A stretch of DNA of 64,000 nucleotides from Viridibacillus arenosi (GCF_001955655.1 NZ_MSPW01000015.1:1-64000); one strand, 5' to 3'; numbered from the stretch's first letter, positions 18,909 through 28,443 are shown. Translations and numbers: made by a program. Notes: generated from the letters alone by a model not told the origin.

Positions 18909-18957
18909 AAAAGAACCTCCTCATCTTATGAAAAAGGTGAGGAGGTTCTTTTTTTTA
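18909..18957. terminator. Bidirectional terminator between the small gene and the SDR
   Basis: AAGAACCTCCTCA / TGAGGAGGTTCTT stem with A and T tracts on the two sides; it can serve the small gene on the plus strand and the SDR on the minus strand. Confidence 0.85.
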
Positions 18958-18966
18958 TAATAACAC

Positions 18967-19683
18967 TTATGGATTTGTTGACCATAAACCAGCTGATTTT
19001 AGAAGAACTCTTGGGTGTAATTTAAGTTGGGCAACCATAAAGTCTGCAATATCTTCTGGCTGCATTACTTTATCTGGATTGCCATCAGTTAAATTCAGTT
19101 CGACTGCCATATCAGTAGCAACAGTGCTTGGTGTTAAGGTACTAACACGAATATTATGTTTTCTTACTTCAAGCATTAATGATTCACTTAGAGCAATAAC
19201 AGCAGCTTTTGAAGCACTGTATGCACTAGTAACAGGTGCACCTTTTTGACCAGCTGTTGAAGAGATATTAATGATATCACCAGTTTGGCGTTCAATCATT
19301 TCTGGAAGTACAGCACGTGTTATGTAATATACGCCCATGACATTTACTTGGATGATTTTCGCCCACTCTTCTGGATCAAGCTCAAGGAAATTTCCGAATT
19401 TAGAAATACCAGCGCTGTTTACTAAAATATCGATAGCACCAAGTTCCCCACGAATTTTTTCGACTGTTGCATTTGCTTCATCGATATTCGATACATCACC
19501 TGTTGCAATGGCTACCTTCACTCCGTATTCTTTTAGTTCAGCTACTACATTTTCTAAATTTTCAAGAGTTCGGCCAATTAAGCCAATGTTAATGCCCTCT
19601 TTTGCGAAAGCAATTGCTGTAGAACGTCCAATTCCACGTCCTCCACCAGTTATAAGCGCTGTTTTACCATTTATATTTTGCAT
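18967..19683 (-). CDS. Short-chain dehydrogenase/reductase (FabG-like)
   Basis: A 238-residue classical SDR. It has the cofactor motif [10 protein letters not shown] near residue 12, NSAGIS near residue 89, the catalytic Ser in NISSTAGQ and the catalytic pair YSASK near residue 155. FabG-like SDRs reduce 3-oxoacyl or other carbonyl groups with NAD(P)H. It stands alone downstream of a LysR gene on the same strand, 160 bases away. The real substrate is open. Confidence 0.88.
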   Translation of the reverse strand: MQNINGKTALITGGGRGIGRSTAIAFAKEGINIGLIGRTLENLENVVAELKEYGVKVAIATGDVSNIDEANATVEKIRGELGAIDILVNSAGISKFGNFLELDPEEWAKIIQVNVMGVYYITRAVLPEMIERQTGDIINISSTAGQKGAPVTSAYSASKAAVIALSESLMLEVRKHNIRVSTLTPSTVATDMAVELNLTDGNPDKVMQPEDIADFMVAQLKLHPRVLLKSAGLWSTNP

Positions 19684-19843
19684 CTATCTCTCTCCTTACT
19701 ATTTATAAAATCGTACGAATTTTAATTTAGTATTCATATATGGTACCTTGACCGAATGAAAATGTATATTATTTTGCTTTGTAGCCGTTATCTAACACAC
19801 TGAAAAATGATTGTGAAAACATAGTTATGTCTTCCACTAAAAA

Positions 19844-20746
19844 TTAATCATTCGCTTTGTAGTCATATGCTAAAGTGTGAATCACTTTCTTTACAAACTC
19901 ATCAATTTTACTATCTAAGCGACACTTAGGGTAAACGAGCTGAATTTTGCGGGTTAGAGTAATATCGTTCAATTCCTTTTTGAGTAATGTTCCTGATTTT
20001 AGTTCTTCATCCATTAGAGCAATAGAGATAAAGGCTAATGTTTTGCCGTAAGTTAACATCTTCTTAATGGTACTAACTGAATCTAGTTCAATTGTGTAGA
20101 TAGATGGTGCAAAAGGATCTAACCACTTTCCGATGAAATGATTAGTTGAGCTTGAAGAGGTATGCAATAATATTTTGCTTTTAAGGACATCTGATTTTGA
20201 GATGTCCTTTTTTGTTGCAAGTTCGTGTGTGGGACTTAATGCAAGAACAAGAGAATCTTCACCAATAGTTTCGTAAATGAGTGCTTGATCTTCTTGTTTT
20301 GTTTCCATTATAAGTCCAAAGTCTAGCTCTTGAAGTATTAACTTCCTTTCGATTTCAGGAGCCGTCTTTACTTCTAAAGAAATTCTTATATCTGGATAAG
20401 CTGTGGAAATTTGATCGATGATATCAGGCATGAAAATATGGGCAGGAAGCCCACTTGCACCTAGTCGAATTGAGCCGATATTGCCTTCTATTAGGTTTTC
20501 AAAGAATTGATTCATGTCTTTTTGTAGCTGTACGATTTGCCGCGCATAGTGATAGAGTCCTTCTCCCGCCTCAGTTAAACGATAACCCCCAGCATTTGTA
20601 CGGAATAAGCGTACTCCATATTCTTCTTCTATTGAACGAATATGAAATGATACAGTAGGCGCAGTAATGCCTAGCTCTTTAGCAACAGGAGCTAGCTTTT
20701 TTAAATTTACGAGCAAGCAAAATGCCTGTAATTTGAGATTATTCAT
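19844..20746 (-). CDS. LysR family transcriptional regulator
   Basis: A 300-residue regulator with an N-terminal winged helix (VAKELGITAPTVSFHIRSIE near residue 20) and a LysR substrate-binding domain. An AGGAGGATAAA site precedes the ATG. It is divergent from the ABC importer operon starting at 20884, separated by 137 bases, so it is the natural candidate to regulate that importer; it could also affect the SDR behind it. Confidence 0.9.
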   Translation of the reverse strand: MNNLKLQAFCLLVNLKKLAPVAKELGITAPTVSFHIRSIEEEYGVRLFRTNAGGYRLTEAGEGLYHYARQIVQLQKDMNQFFENLIEGNIGSIRLGASGLPAHIFMPDIIDQISTAYPDIRISLEVKTAPEIERKLILQELDFGLIMETKQEDQALIYETIGEDSLVLALSPTHELATKKDISKSDVLKSKILLHTSSSSTNHFIGKWLDPFAPSIYTIELDSVSTIKKMLTYGKTLAFISIALMDEELKSGTLLKKELNDITLTRKIQLVYPKCRLDSKIDEFVKKVIHTLAYDYKAND

Positions 20747-20883
20747 TTTATCCTCCTAAAGTAAATTAGATAAACTCTTGCATTGGCTATAGTATATTAG
20801 AGTTTTTTTAACGAATTGTTAATACTAGGTTAATATTTCCTAAATATCTGGATCTTATAGTGGTTATAGACGAGGAGGGCATT

Positions 20884-21849
20884 ATGAAAATCTCGATTAC
20901 GAATATAGAAAAGAAGTATGGGAAATCTCAAGCACTCTGGCCGATTAATGTAGAACTAGACAGTAAGTTTGTAACAATTTTAGGTCAATCGGGTTGTGGT
21001 AAAACTACGTTATTAAAAATACTAGCTGGTTTAGAGAAGCCAACAAATGGTGAAATCAGATTTGACGAAACAGTTATCTATTCGTCAGATCTTCGTAAGA
21101 ACATTAGACCAAATAAGCGTAATATTGCAATGGTCTTTCAAGACTTTGCACTTTGGCCACATATGACTATTTTTCAGAATATTGCTTTTGCATTAAAGGG
21201 GGTATTGCCCAAGTCAGAAATTAAGGAACGTGTAGATTATGTTATGCGAATGGTGAAAATGGAGGGTTTCGAGAGACGTAAACCTGGCGAATTATCAGGA
21301 GGTCAGCAGCAACGCGTGGCACTTGCTAGGGCTCTTGCAACTAATCCAAAACTAATTCTATTTGATGAACCTTTATCAGCATTAGATGCAGTTCTTCGAG
21401 AAAAGATGCAAGAAGAGATTATGCATATTATTCATGAGCTAGATTGTCAAGCTATCTTTGTCACACATGATCAAACAGAGGCTATGACAATGTCTGATCA
21501 AATTATCGTGATGGAGGCAGGGAGAATTGCACAGGTAGGTTCACCACAAGAAATCTATCAATCACCAGCTACACCTTATGTGGCAGACTTTATCGGAAAA
21601 GTAAATTGGGTTGATAAAGGTAGCCGTATTGTTCGCCCTGAAGGAGTATCAAGACATTCACAATTAGGGGCTATAGCAAAACAAGCAAAAATAGTGAAAA
21701 GTACTTTTATCGGAGATCGATATTTAGTTCAAGCAGAAGTAGAAGGCAATCAATGGAGCTTTTACGAAAACGCTCCGCTCGAAAAAGGAAAACAGCTTAA
21801 AGTTTTTATAGATGAAAAACAAATTTATCAATTGGAGGGATTACATTGA
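20884..21849 (+). CDS. ABC importer ATP-binding protein (ferric/AEP type)
   Basis: A 321-residue ATPase of the FbpC/PotA kind: Walker A GQSGCGKTT near residue 35, Q-loop MVFQDFALWPHM, signature LSGGQQQRVALARAL and Walker B LILFDEPLSALD, plus a C-terminal extension of ~90 residues (TOBE-like). ATG at 20884 follows GAGGAGGGC; an upstream start at 20860 covers that site. The stop overlaps the TTG start of the binding protein (TTGA). It powers the two-domain permease encoded downstream. Confidence 0.9.
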   Translation: MKISITNIEKKYGKSQALWPINVELDSKFVTILGQSGCGKTTLLKILAGLEKPTNGEIRFDETVIYSSDLRKNIRPNKRNIAMVFQDFALWPHMTIFQNIAFALKGVLPKSEIKERVDYVMRMVKMEGFERRKPGELSGGQQQRVALARALATNPKLILFDEPLSALDAVLREKMQEEIMHIIHELDCQAIFVTHDQTEAMTMSDQIIVMEAGRIAQVGSPQEIYQSPATPYVADFIGKVNWVDKGSRIVRPEGVSRHSQLGAIAKQAKIVKSTFIGDRYLVQAEVEGNQWSFYENAPLEKGKQLKVFIDEKQIYQLEGLH

Positions 21850-22874
21850 AGAAACGTAGTTTAAAAATGATAGCAACAGTTGGAACACTTTTGACATTAG
21901 CATTAGCTGGGTGTGGAAATAGTGACACAGCCACAAATGATGGTGAAGCAAGCGCACAATCTAAAGAAAATAAAACACTAACAGTTTATTCTGCTGGACC
22001 AGATGGTTTGGCAGCAAATGTACAACAAGCATTCGAAGAAAAAACAGGAATGAAGGTAGAGATGTTCCAAGGAACAACAGGGAAAATTTTATCTCGCTTA
22101 GAAGCAGAGAAAACAAACCCTGTTGCAGATGTTGTCGTATTAGCTTCAGTAGCTTCAATGGATGGGATGAAAGAAGCCAATCAACTTCAAAGTTATAAAG
22201 ACGCTGAAAATGCAGGTAAAATCAATAGCGATTGGTCGGACGCAGAAGGCTATTATTATGGCTACAGTGCATCAGCTTTAGGAATTGCTTACAATACTAA
22301 AAATGCAAAATCAGCTCCAAGCGAATGGTCTGATTTAGCGAAAGCTGAATGGAAAGATAAAATCAATATTCCAGATCCGAGTCTGTCGGGTTCAGCTGTT
22401 GATTTCATCTATGGATATACGGAAGCAGAAAAAACTGGTTGGGACATTGTTCAATCATGGAAAACAAATGGTTTACAAGTAAATGGTGCAAATAAGGAAG
22501 CATTAGACTCAGTTATTACTGGAGATAAAGATGCAACAATTTCTGGAGTAGATTACATGGCCTATAAAGCAAAAGCAGATGGAGAGCCTGTAGAAATTGT
22601 TTACCCGAAAAGTGGAACAGTTGTCAGCCCACGAGCAGTTGGAATTATGAAAGATGCAAAAAATGTAGATGGAGCTCAAGCTTACGTTAATTTCTTACTT
22701 TCAGATGAAGGTCAAAAGCTAGTAACAGATGCTTATTTACTTCCGGGGAACAAAGAAATTCCGGTGAAGGATCGCGCAGCATTGGATGAAATTCCTCAAC
22801 TAACTGTGAATTGGAAAGGCGCAGAGACAAAGCAAATCGATATTTTAACGAAATTTAACGAGATTTTCCAATAA
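21846..22874 (+). CDS. ABC importer substrate-binding lipoprotein (ferric/AEP type)
   Basis: A 342-residue lipoprotein with signal peptide and lipobox LALAGC around residue 23. The mature part begins LTVYSAGPDGLA and has EGYYYGYSASALGIAYNT and PRAVGIMKDAKN, typical of the iron/phosphonate/spermidine-like class of periplasmic-fold binding proteins. The start is TTG at 21846, after GGAGG, overlapping the ATPase stop. Ferric iron, 2-aminoethylphosphonate or an organophosphate are all possible ligands; the sequence alone does not decide. Confidence 0.88.
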   Translation: MKKRSLKMIATVGTLLTLALAGCGNSDTATNDGEASAQSKENKTLTVYSAGPDGLAANVQQAFEEKTGMKVEMFQGTTGKILSRLEAEKTNPVADVVVLASVASMDGMKEANQLQSYKDAENAGKINSDWSDAEGYYYGYSASALGIAYNTKNAKSAPSEWSDLAKAEWKDKINIPDPSLSGSAVDFIYGYTEAEKTGWDIVQSWKTNGLQVNGANKEALDSVITGDKDATISGVDYMAYKAKADGEPVEIVYPKSGTVVSPRAVGIMKDAKNVDGAQAYVNFLLSDEGQKLVTDAYLLPGNKEIPVKDRAALDEIPQLTVNWKGAETKQIDILTKFNEIFQ

Positions 22875-22882
22875 TAATTTAT

Positions 22883-22914
22883 GAGCTGAGACATTTTTCT
22901 CAGCTCTTGTTTTC
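22883..22914 (+). terminator. Intra-operon attenuating hairpin
   Basis: Perfect 9-bp stem GAGCTGAGA / TCTCAGCTC with a 6-base loop followed by TTGTTTT. It lies between binding protein and permease genes and would lower permease transcription or protect the upstream mRNA end. Confidence 0.65.
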
Positions 22915-22935
22915 TAAGGAAGGAATGAAACCTCG

Positions 22936-24597
22936 ATGATTATGGAAGGTAGACAAACTTTTGGAGTATTACTAGCCATTGTTGGTACGTTTGCTATCGC
23001 GCCATTATTAGCAATTCTATATTATACATTTGTTGATGGCGGGCAATTAGATTTTTCGCAGATTAGTAGAATGTTTGAAAATGATAGAATGTGGCATACG
23101 TTAGGCAACTCTTTACTATTAGGTGTTTTAGTAATTTTGGGTACTACGATTATAGCTTTACCAATGGCGTTAATTCGTACGAAAACTAGCCTGATCAAAT
23201 TTGATTGGTTAGATATTGTTCTAACGATTCCCTTTATGACACCGCCATATATTGGGTCAATGGGCTGGATATTGTTTATGCAGAATAATGGTTTTTTGCA
23301 ACAATTAATGCCAGGTGTATCATGGATGTCAGATTATTTCTTCTCTCTGTTTGGAATGGTAATGGTGATGAGTTTGCACCTATTTCCTTTTCTATATTTA
23401 ATGCTGAGAAATACACTGCTAAGAATTAATGGATCCTTTCTTGATGCTGCATTGATATTCGGACGAAATCCGTGGAGAAACTGGGCTAAAATTGTTTTAC
23501 CATTACTAGTTTCGAGTTACGTACTAGGCGTATTACTAATTTTCATAAAGACCTTGGCTGAATTCGGTACTCCTGCAACTTTTGGCAGCAGAATTGGCTT
23601 TCAGGTTTTTACTACAGAGATCCATTCCTATTTATCAAGATGGCCTGTAGACATTAGTATGGCCACATCACTTTCTTTATTTTTACTTTCTGTTTGTCTG
23701 ATCATCTGGTACTTCCAAAATCTAATTGGACGAAAAAATACATATAGCGTGTTATCTGGTAAGACGCAAGCTATTCGAGAAATGAAAGATAAGTGGTATA
23801 TAAAGCTAGGTGCATGGCTATATGTAGGAATTGTATTACTGTTTTCAATTGGAATCCCTTACTTTTCAATTATTGTGACATCACTACAAAAGGTAAGGGG
23901 AGATGGCCTAAGTGCAGGGAATTTCAGTTTTGCATCTTATCAGGAAGTATTTACTAGTGGTAGTGCGGGACTATCAGCATTTCTGAACAGTATCGTATTT
24001 TCATTTATCACAGCTAGTATTACTGCTGTTATAGGATTATTCATTGCACTTTATATTAAAAAAGGCGAAACAAAAAAACAGCAAGTATTGGATTTCTTTA
24101 GTCTTATGCCAAATATTATTCCCGGAATTGTGTTTGTAGTAGGTTTAATCATGTTCTGGAACTCACCTTTACTACCAGCTACGATTTACAATACGAAAGC
24201 AATGGTGGTTGTGACCTATTGTGTACTATTCTTACCATACTCGGTTCAATATACGAAATCTTCTTTATCTCAATTAGATCAATCCATTTTCCAATCAGCT
24301 GCTATTTTTGGACGGAATAGTTGGGACGTGTATCGATATATCTTTATCCCATTGTTAATGCAGGGAATTCTAGCTGGGATGATGATGACATTTATTATTT
24401 CGATGCGTGAACTTGTAGCGGGATTACTCATTTTGCCACCTTCAGTTGAGACCGGCGCAACGTTTATTTACAGCCAGTTTGAACAAGGAAACGTTGGTTT
24501 AGGAATGGCAGTTGCTGTTATTACAGTAGCTATGACTGTCATCTTCATGTTCCTGTTAGATTGGTTGCAAAAAAGAGGGGGGCATGCGGGTGCTTAA
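22936..24597 (+). CDS. ABC importer permease, two fused domains (FbpB-like)
   Basis: A 553-residue membrane protein with about 12 hydrophobic segments and two copies of the permease fold, as in FbpB. Each half has the EAA-type loop that contacts the ATPase: FLDAALIFGRNPWRNWAKIVLPLL near residue 170 (shown in part) and IFQSAAIFGRNSWDVYRYI near residue 455. It belongs with the ATPase and binding protein upstream. Its 3' end overlaps the next gene by 14 bases, which ties the hydrolase to transport. Confidence 0.88.
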   Translation: MIMEGRQTFGVLLAIVGTFAIAPLLAILYYTFVDGGQLDFSQISRMFENDRMWHTLGNSLLLGVLVILGTTIIALPMALIRTKTSLIKFDWLDIVLTIPFMTPPYIGSMGWILFMQNNGFLQQLMPGVSWMSDYFFSLFGMVMVMSLHLFPFLYLMLRNTLLRINGSFLDAALIFGRNPWRNWAKIVLPLLVSSYVLGVLLIFIKTLAEFGTPATFGSRIGFQVFTTEIHSYLSRWPVDISMATSLSLFLLSVCLIIWYFQNLIGRKNTYSVLSGKTQAIREMKDKWYIKLGAWLYVGIVLLFSIGIPYFSIIVTSLQKVRGDGLSAGNFSFASYQEVFTSGSAGLSAFLNSIVFSFITASITAVIGLFIALYIKKGETKKQQVLDFFSLMPNIIPGIVFVVGLIMFWNSPLLPATIYNTKAMVVVTYCVLFLPYSVQYTKSSLSQLDQSIFQSAAIFGRNSWDVYRYIFIPLLMQGILAGMMMTFIISMRELVAGLLILPPSVETGATFIYSQFEQGNVGLGMAVAVITVAMTVIFMFLLDWLQKRGGHAGA

Positions 24598-25696
24598 GGT
24601 TGAAATTTTAGGGGGAGTTGGCGAGTACGGGCGTAATTGTTTTTTTATAGAAAATGAGGAGCATGCCATTTTACTCGACTGTGGCATTATGAATGATGCT
24701 GAAAAAACTCCTCCTAATTTAACAAAAGATCATGTAGAAAAACTCGATGCTGTGTTTATCTCACATTCGCATATTGATCATTCAGGTGCATTGCCGATGC
24801 TAGAAACATGGGACTATAAAGGTGAAATCTTTATGAGTAAAATGACAGCTAGACAATTAAAACGATCGTTTAAAAATACAAAGATTTTTCAACCAACAAC
24901 GATTGAAAAATGGTTGAGAGTTAGTGATTATCTTGAATTTCAGTGGGGCTATAGCGGCCATATAGTAGGGAGTGTTTGGTACAAGATTCGATTCTTTAAG
25001 GAGGTGATATTTTTCTCAGGGGACTATGTCATGGATTCCTATTTATTAAATGCCACTTTACCACAAGTAGATGGAACCAAGTACGATCTAGCTTTAATAG
25101 ATAGTGGACATATTGAGAAACAGATTAATAATTTGGAAGTATTACAACAGATTAAGAAGTATATCGAGGAACAACCAAGTCGTCCTATTATTTTTCCCTC
25201 TTCTTTTTCAGGTAAAACAGCTGATATTGCTACGTATCTTTTTCAACATACAGAAAGAGAAGTAAACATTGATAAAGAATACTTTTCTTTTCTTGAGGAT
25301 TACTATAATTCACCTGAAAATATTCGTACACCAAGATATGAAGAAATCTTGAAATCATTTAAGATGGACTGTTTTAGAGAGAGGGTAGAGAGTGAAAATG
25401 CAATCTATTTCGTTTCAGAGATTAATGAGTGGAAAATTGAAGAATTATTACACATATATCCAACTGCAATAGTAATTTTTACAGGCTACATGAAAAAAGA
25501 TGGATATTTAAAGAGACTAGCCAGAAATAAAGCTCAATCGAAGCAGTTTTTTTATAAAACACATTTAGATTATCTAGATATCTTAGAGCTTTCAAAAACA
25601 ATAAATGCTACTGATACTATATATTTCCATAGTCGATTAACAAATAGGAAAACTACTTTTACAAAATTAGTAGAAAAAAAGGAGGAAATAATATAA
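24584..25696 (+). CDS. Metallo-beta-lactamase fold hydrolase, beta-CASP-like
   Basis: A 370-residue protein. The N-terminus resembles RNase J/CPSF enzymes: LGGVGEYGRNCF, then the metal motif HSHIDHSGALP near residue 62, SGHIVGS near residue 125 and SGDYVMDS near residue 145. Later blocks (VIFTGYMKKDG, YKTHLDYLDI, YFHSRL) look like weak beta-CASP motifs, although the protein is shorter than RNase J and has no clear C-terminal domain. It overlaps the permease gene by 14 bases and abuts the secreted protein by one base, so it is part of the importer operon. Nuclease, phosphoesterase or cyclic-phosphate hydrolase are possible. Confidence 0.75.
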   Translation: MRVLKVEILGGVGEYGRNCFFIENEEHAILLDCGIMNDAEKTPPNLTKDHVEKLDAVFISHSHIDHSGALPMLETWDYKGEIFMSKMTARQLKRSFKNTKIFQPTTIEKWLRVSDYLEFQWGYSGHIVGSVWYKIRFFKEVIFFSGDYVMDSYLLNATLPQVDGTKYDLALIDSGHIEKQINNLEVLQQIKKYIEEQPSRPIIFPSSFSGKTADIATYLFQHTEREVNIDKEYFSFLEDYYNSPENIRTPRYEEILKSFKMDCFRERVESENAIYFVSEINEWKIEELLHIYPTAIVIFTGYMKKDGYLKRLARNKAQSKQFFYKTHLDYLDILELSKTINATDTIYFHSRLTNRKTTFTKLVEKKEEII

Positions 25697-26502
25697 TGAA
25701 AATTGTAAAGAAAATAGCACTACAGTTATTTATGGCTAGTCTTGTTCTTCTGTGTATTAGCGGGTACGGTTCCGCTCAGGTGAGTGCAGCGATTAATCCT
25801 GGAAATGAAATTAAGTATAATATCAAACCTGATATTTTTAAAGAATCTAAGATAATAAATGTCTTTTCAGCAACGAAAAAAGATGAAGTAAAAATTTACT
25901 ACTTCGATACAGTAAATAAAGCATTTTTAGGAGTGGACTATAACCATCGCTTACGTGTATATAAAGATAGTAATAAGATAGATATTACTTATAAAAAAAG
26001 GTTCCTAAACACTCCACTTGATGAAGCAATTGCGATAACACAAGATCATGGTTTCACTGGGGACGAATCAAATTATAAATTTGAATTAGATATTAAGGGT
26101 GGTAATCATACTTTTGCAGTAAGCAGAAAAGAGTCATTAAAAGAAACATCAAAAGTTTCCTTCAACGCTGTTGATACTGAAGCAGCAAAGAAACTAATTT
26201 TAGATAATGCACCGAAAAAAATCCGGAATTGGGATTCTGAAAGTTGGTACAATAATACGTTAACGCAAACTGTTGTTTATGGACCAGCAAAGGCTACTAC
26301 CTATAAGGGTAGTTATGCAGGATATGAAGCGGATATTGAAGTTTGGAATTATCAAGGTGATATCATGGTTGAACTATCAACAAAAGAAGATGATGCTTCA
26401 AAAGCTGCTGTCATTGAAAAATTATGGCACGATAAGTTAGAAGTTGAAGGTTATCTTAGTGAAGATCAACGTGGTAAAACTGCATTTGTAATGGAGAAGT
26501 AA
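25696..26502 (+). CDS. Secreted protein of unknown function (possible CYTH-like fold)
   Basis: A 268-residue protein with a signal peptide (KIVKKIALQLFMASLVLLC, cleavage near VSA-A at residue ~32) and no lipobox. The mature part has alternating charged strands; YNHRLRVYKDSNKIDITYKK near residue 80 recalls the RxR...TxK strands of CYTH/triphosphate-tunnel enzymes, but the usual N-terminal ExExK is not evident. This is a weak structural guess. It is the last gene of the importer operon and starts on the last base of the hydrolase stop. Confidence 0.6.
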   Translation: MKIVKKIALQLFMASLVLLCISGYGSAQVSAAINPGNEIKYNIKPDIFKESKIINVFSATKKDEVKIYYFDTVNKAFLGVDYNHRLRVYKDSNKIDITYKKRFLNTPLDEAIAITQDHGFTGDESNYKFELDIKGGNHTFAVSRKESLKETSKVSFNAVDTEAAKKLILDNAPKKIRNWDSESWYNNTLTQTVVYGPAKATTYKGSYAGYEADIEVWNYQGDIMVELSTKEDDASKAAVIEKLWHDKLEVEGYLSEDQRGKTAFVMEK

Positions 26503-26541
26503 ATGATGAGCTTATTTAAATGAGTTTTAATTGGAGAATAC

Positions 26542-26590
26542 AAAAAGGATATAGACTCTTTTCTTTAAAAGAGCCCCATATCCTTTTTAG
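26542..26590. terminator. Terminator of the importer operon
   Basis: AAAAAGGATAT / ATATCCTTTTT outer stem with an inner CTCTTTT/AAAAGAG pairing; T tract on the plus strand and A tract at the other side. Confidence 0.8.
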
Positions 26591-26645
26591 TTTGCACTAA
26601 ACACTTATTGAATGTGTTTATTTGATTACGTGGCAGATAGCTTAA

Positions 26646-27263
26646 CTACATTCCCATACGATTTAAACAGAATTCTAAATCCTTCTGTATGTGTTCTTTC
26701 ATTAGACGCTCTGCCTCATCACCGTTATGTTGAAGGATAGCGTTATAGATGTCATTATGCTCTTCTATTAAAAGAGGTCGTTTGTGATGGACAACTGTTT
26801 TGCGGAAAAGGTAAATGATGGACTGCATGCGGTCAATGATGTCAATCATCATTGGATTGTTCGTAGCACCTACGATAATTTGGTGAAAATCATAGTTTGC
26901 TGTCATGACTTCTTCTGTAGTTCCTGTGCGGCCAATATCTACACATGATTTAAGCTTTTCAAGTACTTCTTCAGTCATATAACTGGCACAATATCTGGCA
27001 GCAAATCCTTCCAATAATATACGTACTTGAAAAATATGACGAAGATCCATATCACTTGGATTTACAACCCGCTTATTTTGAATAAGTCCTTCTTGCTCTA
27101 GCTTACGGATCGCTTCACGCACAGGTGTACGACTAATACCTATTTCCTCAGCTAGTCTTTCTTCAGTAAGTTTCGTTCCACGGTCTAATTCGCCATTCAA
27201 TATTTGATCTCGAATATATTCATATGCCTGCGTATTTGCAGGAATAGTCTCCTTTTTTACCAA
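26646..27263 (-). CDS. GntR family (FadR/FCD type) transcriptional repressor
   Basis: A 205-residue regulator: winged helix at residues ~10-75 (LTEERLAEEIGISRTPVREAI, with the usual GntR spacing) and an all-helical FCD ligand domain (HQIIVGATNNPMM, EHNDIYNAI, MKEHIQ) where Asp/His residues bind a metal and a sugar-acid ligand. The start is TTG at 27263 with CAGGAG 9 bases upstream. It is divergent from the sugar-acid operon, whose control region holds three evenly spaced palindromes, so it should be its repressor. Confidence 0.9.
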   Translation of the reverse strand: MVKKETIPANTQAYEYIRDQILNGELDRGTKLTEERLAEEIGISRTPVREAIRKLEQEGLIQNKRVVNPSDMDLRHIFQVRILLEGFAARYCASYMTEEVLEKLKSCVDIGRTGTTEEVMTANYDFHQIIVGATNNPMMIDIIDRMQSIIYLFRKTVVHHKRPLLIEEHNDIYNAILQHNGDEAERLMKEHIQKDLEFCLNRMGM

Positions 27264-27340
27264 TAAAATCGTCTCCTGGAATCTAATTTGTACTTATATA
27301 AAGTATAAGTATAAGCTTTATAATTTGAAAGTAGTATTTT

Positions 27341-27390
27341 TGTATGCACTTTCATTAAAAATGTATACAAAATAAATTAAAATGTGTACA
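27341..27390. promoter_or_regulatory. Three GntR operator boxes at 21-bp spacing
   Basis: TGTATGCA (27341), TGTATACA (27362, perfect palindrome) and TGTGTACA (27383) start exactly 21 bases apart, i.e. two helical turns. They sit between the GntR gene and the catabolic operon and fit the short palindromes recognised by FadR-type GntR proteins. Confidence 0.7.
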
Positions 27391-27406
27391 ATGTTCCGTA
27401 AGGTTA

Positions 27407-27420
27407 TGAAAACGCTTTAT
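27407..27420 (+). promoter_or_regulatory. Weak candidate cre site
   Basis: TGAAAACGCTTTAT fits the cre consensus TGWAANCGNTNWCA except for its last two bases. Its place upstream of a sugar-acid operon is right for CcpA control. Confidence 0.3.
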
Positions 27421-27552
27421 TAATAAAAAGCTGTTGGCTCTGTGAACTGAAAAAGTTCTTGTATTTTAGAACAGGGTTTAGACCTAAGATAAAGAAATTT
27501 TAGTTAACAATGAATCACTCAAGTGTGATTACAGCAGAAGGAGCTAATTAAA

Positions 27553-28443
27553 ATGACTAAAAAAGTTGGATTTATAGGATTAGGTATTATGGGAAAACCC
27601 ATGGCATTAAATTTAATTAAAGCTGGTTACGAACTAACGGTTTTTGATATTAATACACAAGCTGTAGAAGCACTTGTAGAAGCAGGAGCAACAGCTGGAA
27701 CAGCAATAGAAATGGGAGAAGCTTGTGATGTCATTATTACAATGTTACCTGCCTCTCAACACGTAAAAGACACGGTACTAGGTGAAACTGGTATTTTGAA
27801 AACAGCTAAAAAAGGAACTGTCATTATTGATATGAGTTCTATTACACCAGGTACTACTGTTGAAATTGCAACAGCAGCAGCAAAACAAGGTGTAGGAATG
27901 CTAGATGCGCCTGTAAGTGGTGGAGAGCCAAAAGCAATCGATGGTACATTAGCGATTATGGTCGGTGGAGAAGAAAGCGTATTCGAATCTGTCAAAGATG
28001 TACTTCAAACTGTTGGTAAGGAGATTACTTTAGTCGGTAAAAGTGGTAGCGGTGTAACAGCGAAATTAGCAAACCAAATTATCGTGAATTTAAATATTGC
28101 AGCTATGTCTGAAGCACTTGTTCTTGCTGCAAAAGCAGGTATTGACGTAGAGAAAATGTATCAAGCGATTCGTGGAGGTCTTGCTGGAAGTGCAGTACTG
28201 GATGCAAAAGTACCGCTTATCCTAGATCGTAATTTTGTAGCAGGTGGGAAAATTTCAATCAACTTAAAAGATATAACAAATGTCATGGGAGCAGCTCATG
28301 ATTTAGATGTGCCACTACCACTTTCAAGTCATTTGCTTGAAATCTTCCATGCGCTTAAAGCCAATGGCAAAGAAAATGATGATCATGGCGGGATTGTACA
28401 ATATTACGAAAAACTGGCAAATGTAGAAGTGAAAAGGGGTTAA
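27553..28443 (+). CDS. NAD(P)-dependent beta-hydroxyacid dehydrogenase (GarR/LtnD-like)
   Basis: A 296-residue member of the 3-hydroxyisobutyrate dehydrogenase family: Rossmann motif GFIGLGIMGKPMA at the N-terminus, substrate loop DAPVSGGEPKA near residue 118 and the catalytic lysine in GVTAKLANQ near residue 170. Followed closely by a four-carbon acid-sugar kinase, it most likely oxidises a tetronate (erythronate or threonate) at C2 or C3. Tartronate semialdehyde reduction is the alternative. A GAAGGAG site precedes the ATG. Confidence 0.85.
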   Translation: MTKKVGFIGLGIMGKPMALNLIKAGYELTVFDINTQAVEALVEAGATAGTAIEMGEACDVIITMLPASQHVKDTVLGETGILKTAKKGTVIIDMSSITPGTTVEIATAAAKQGVGMLDAPVSGGEPKAIDGTLAIMVGGEESVFESVKDVLQTVGKEITLVGKSGSGVTAKLANQIIVNLNIAAMSEALVLAAKAGIDVEKMYQAIRGGLAGSAVLDAKVPLILDRNFVAGGKISINLKDITNVMGAAHDLDVPLPLSSHLLEIFHALKANGKENDDHGGIVQYYEKLANVEVKRG

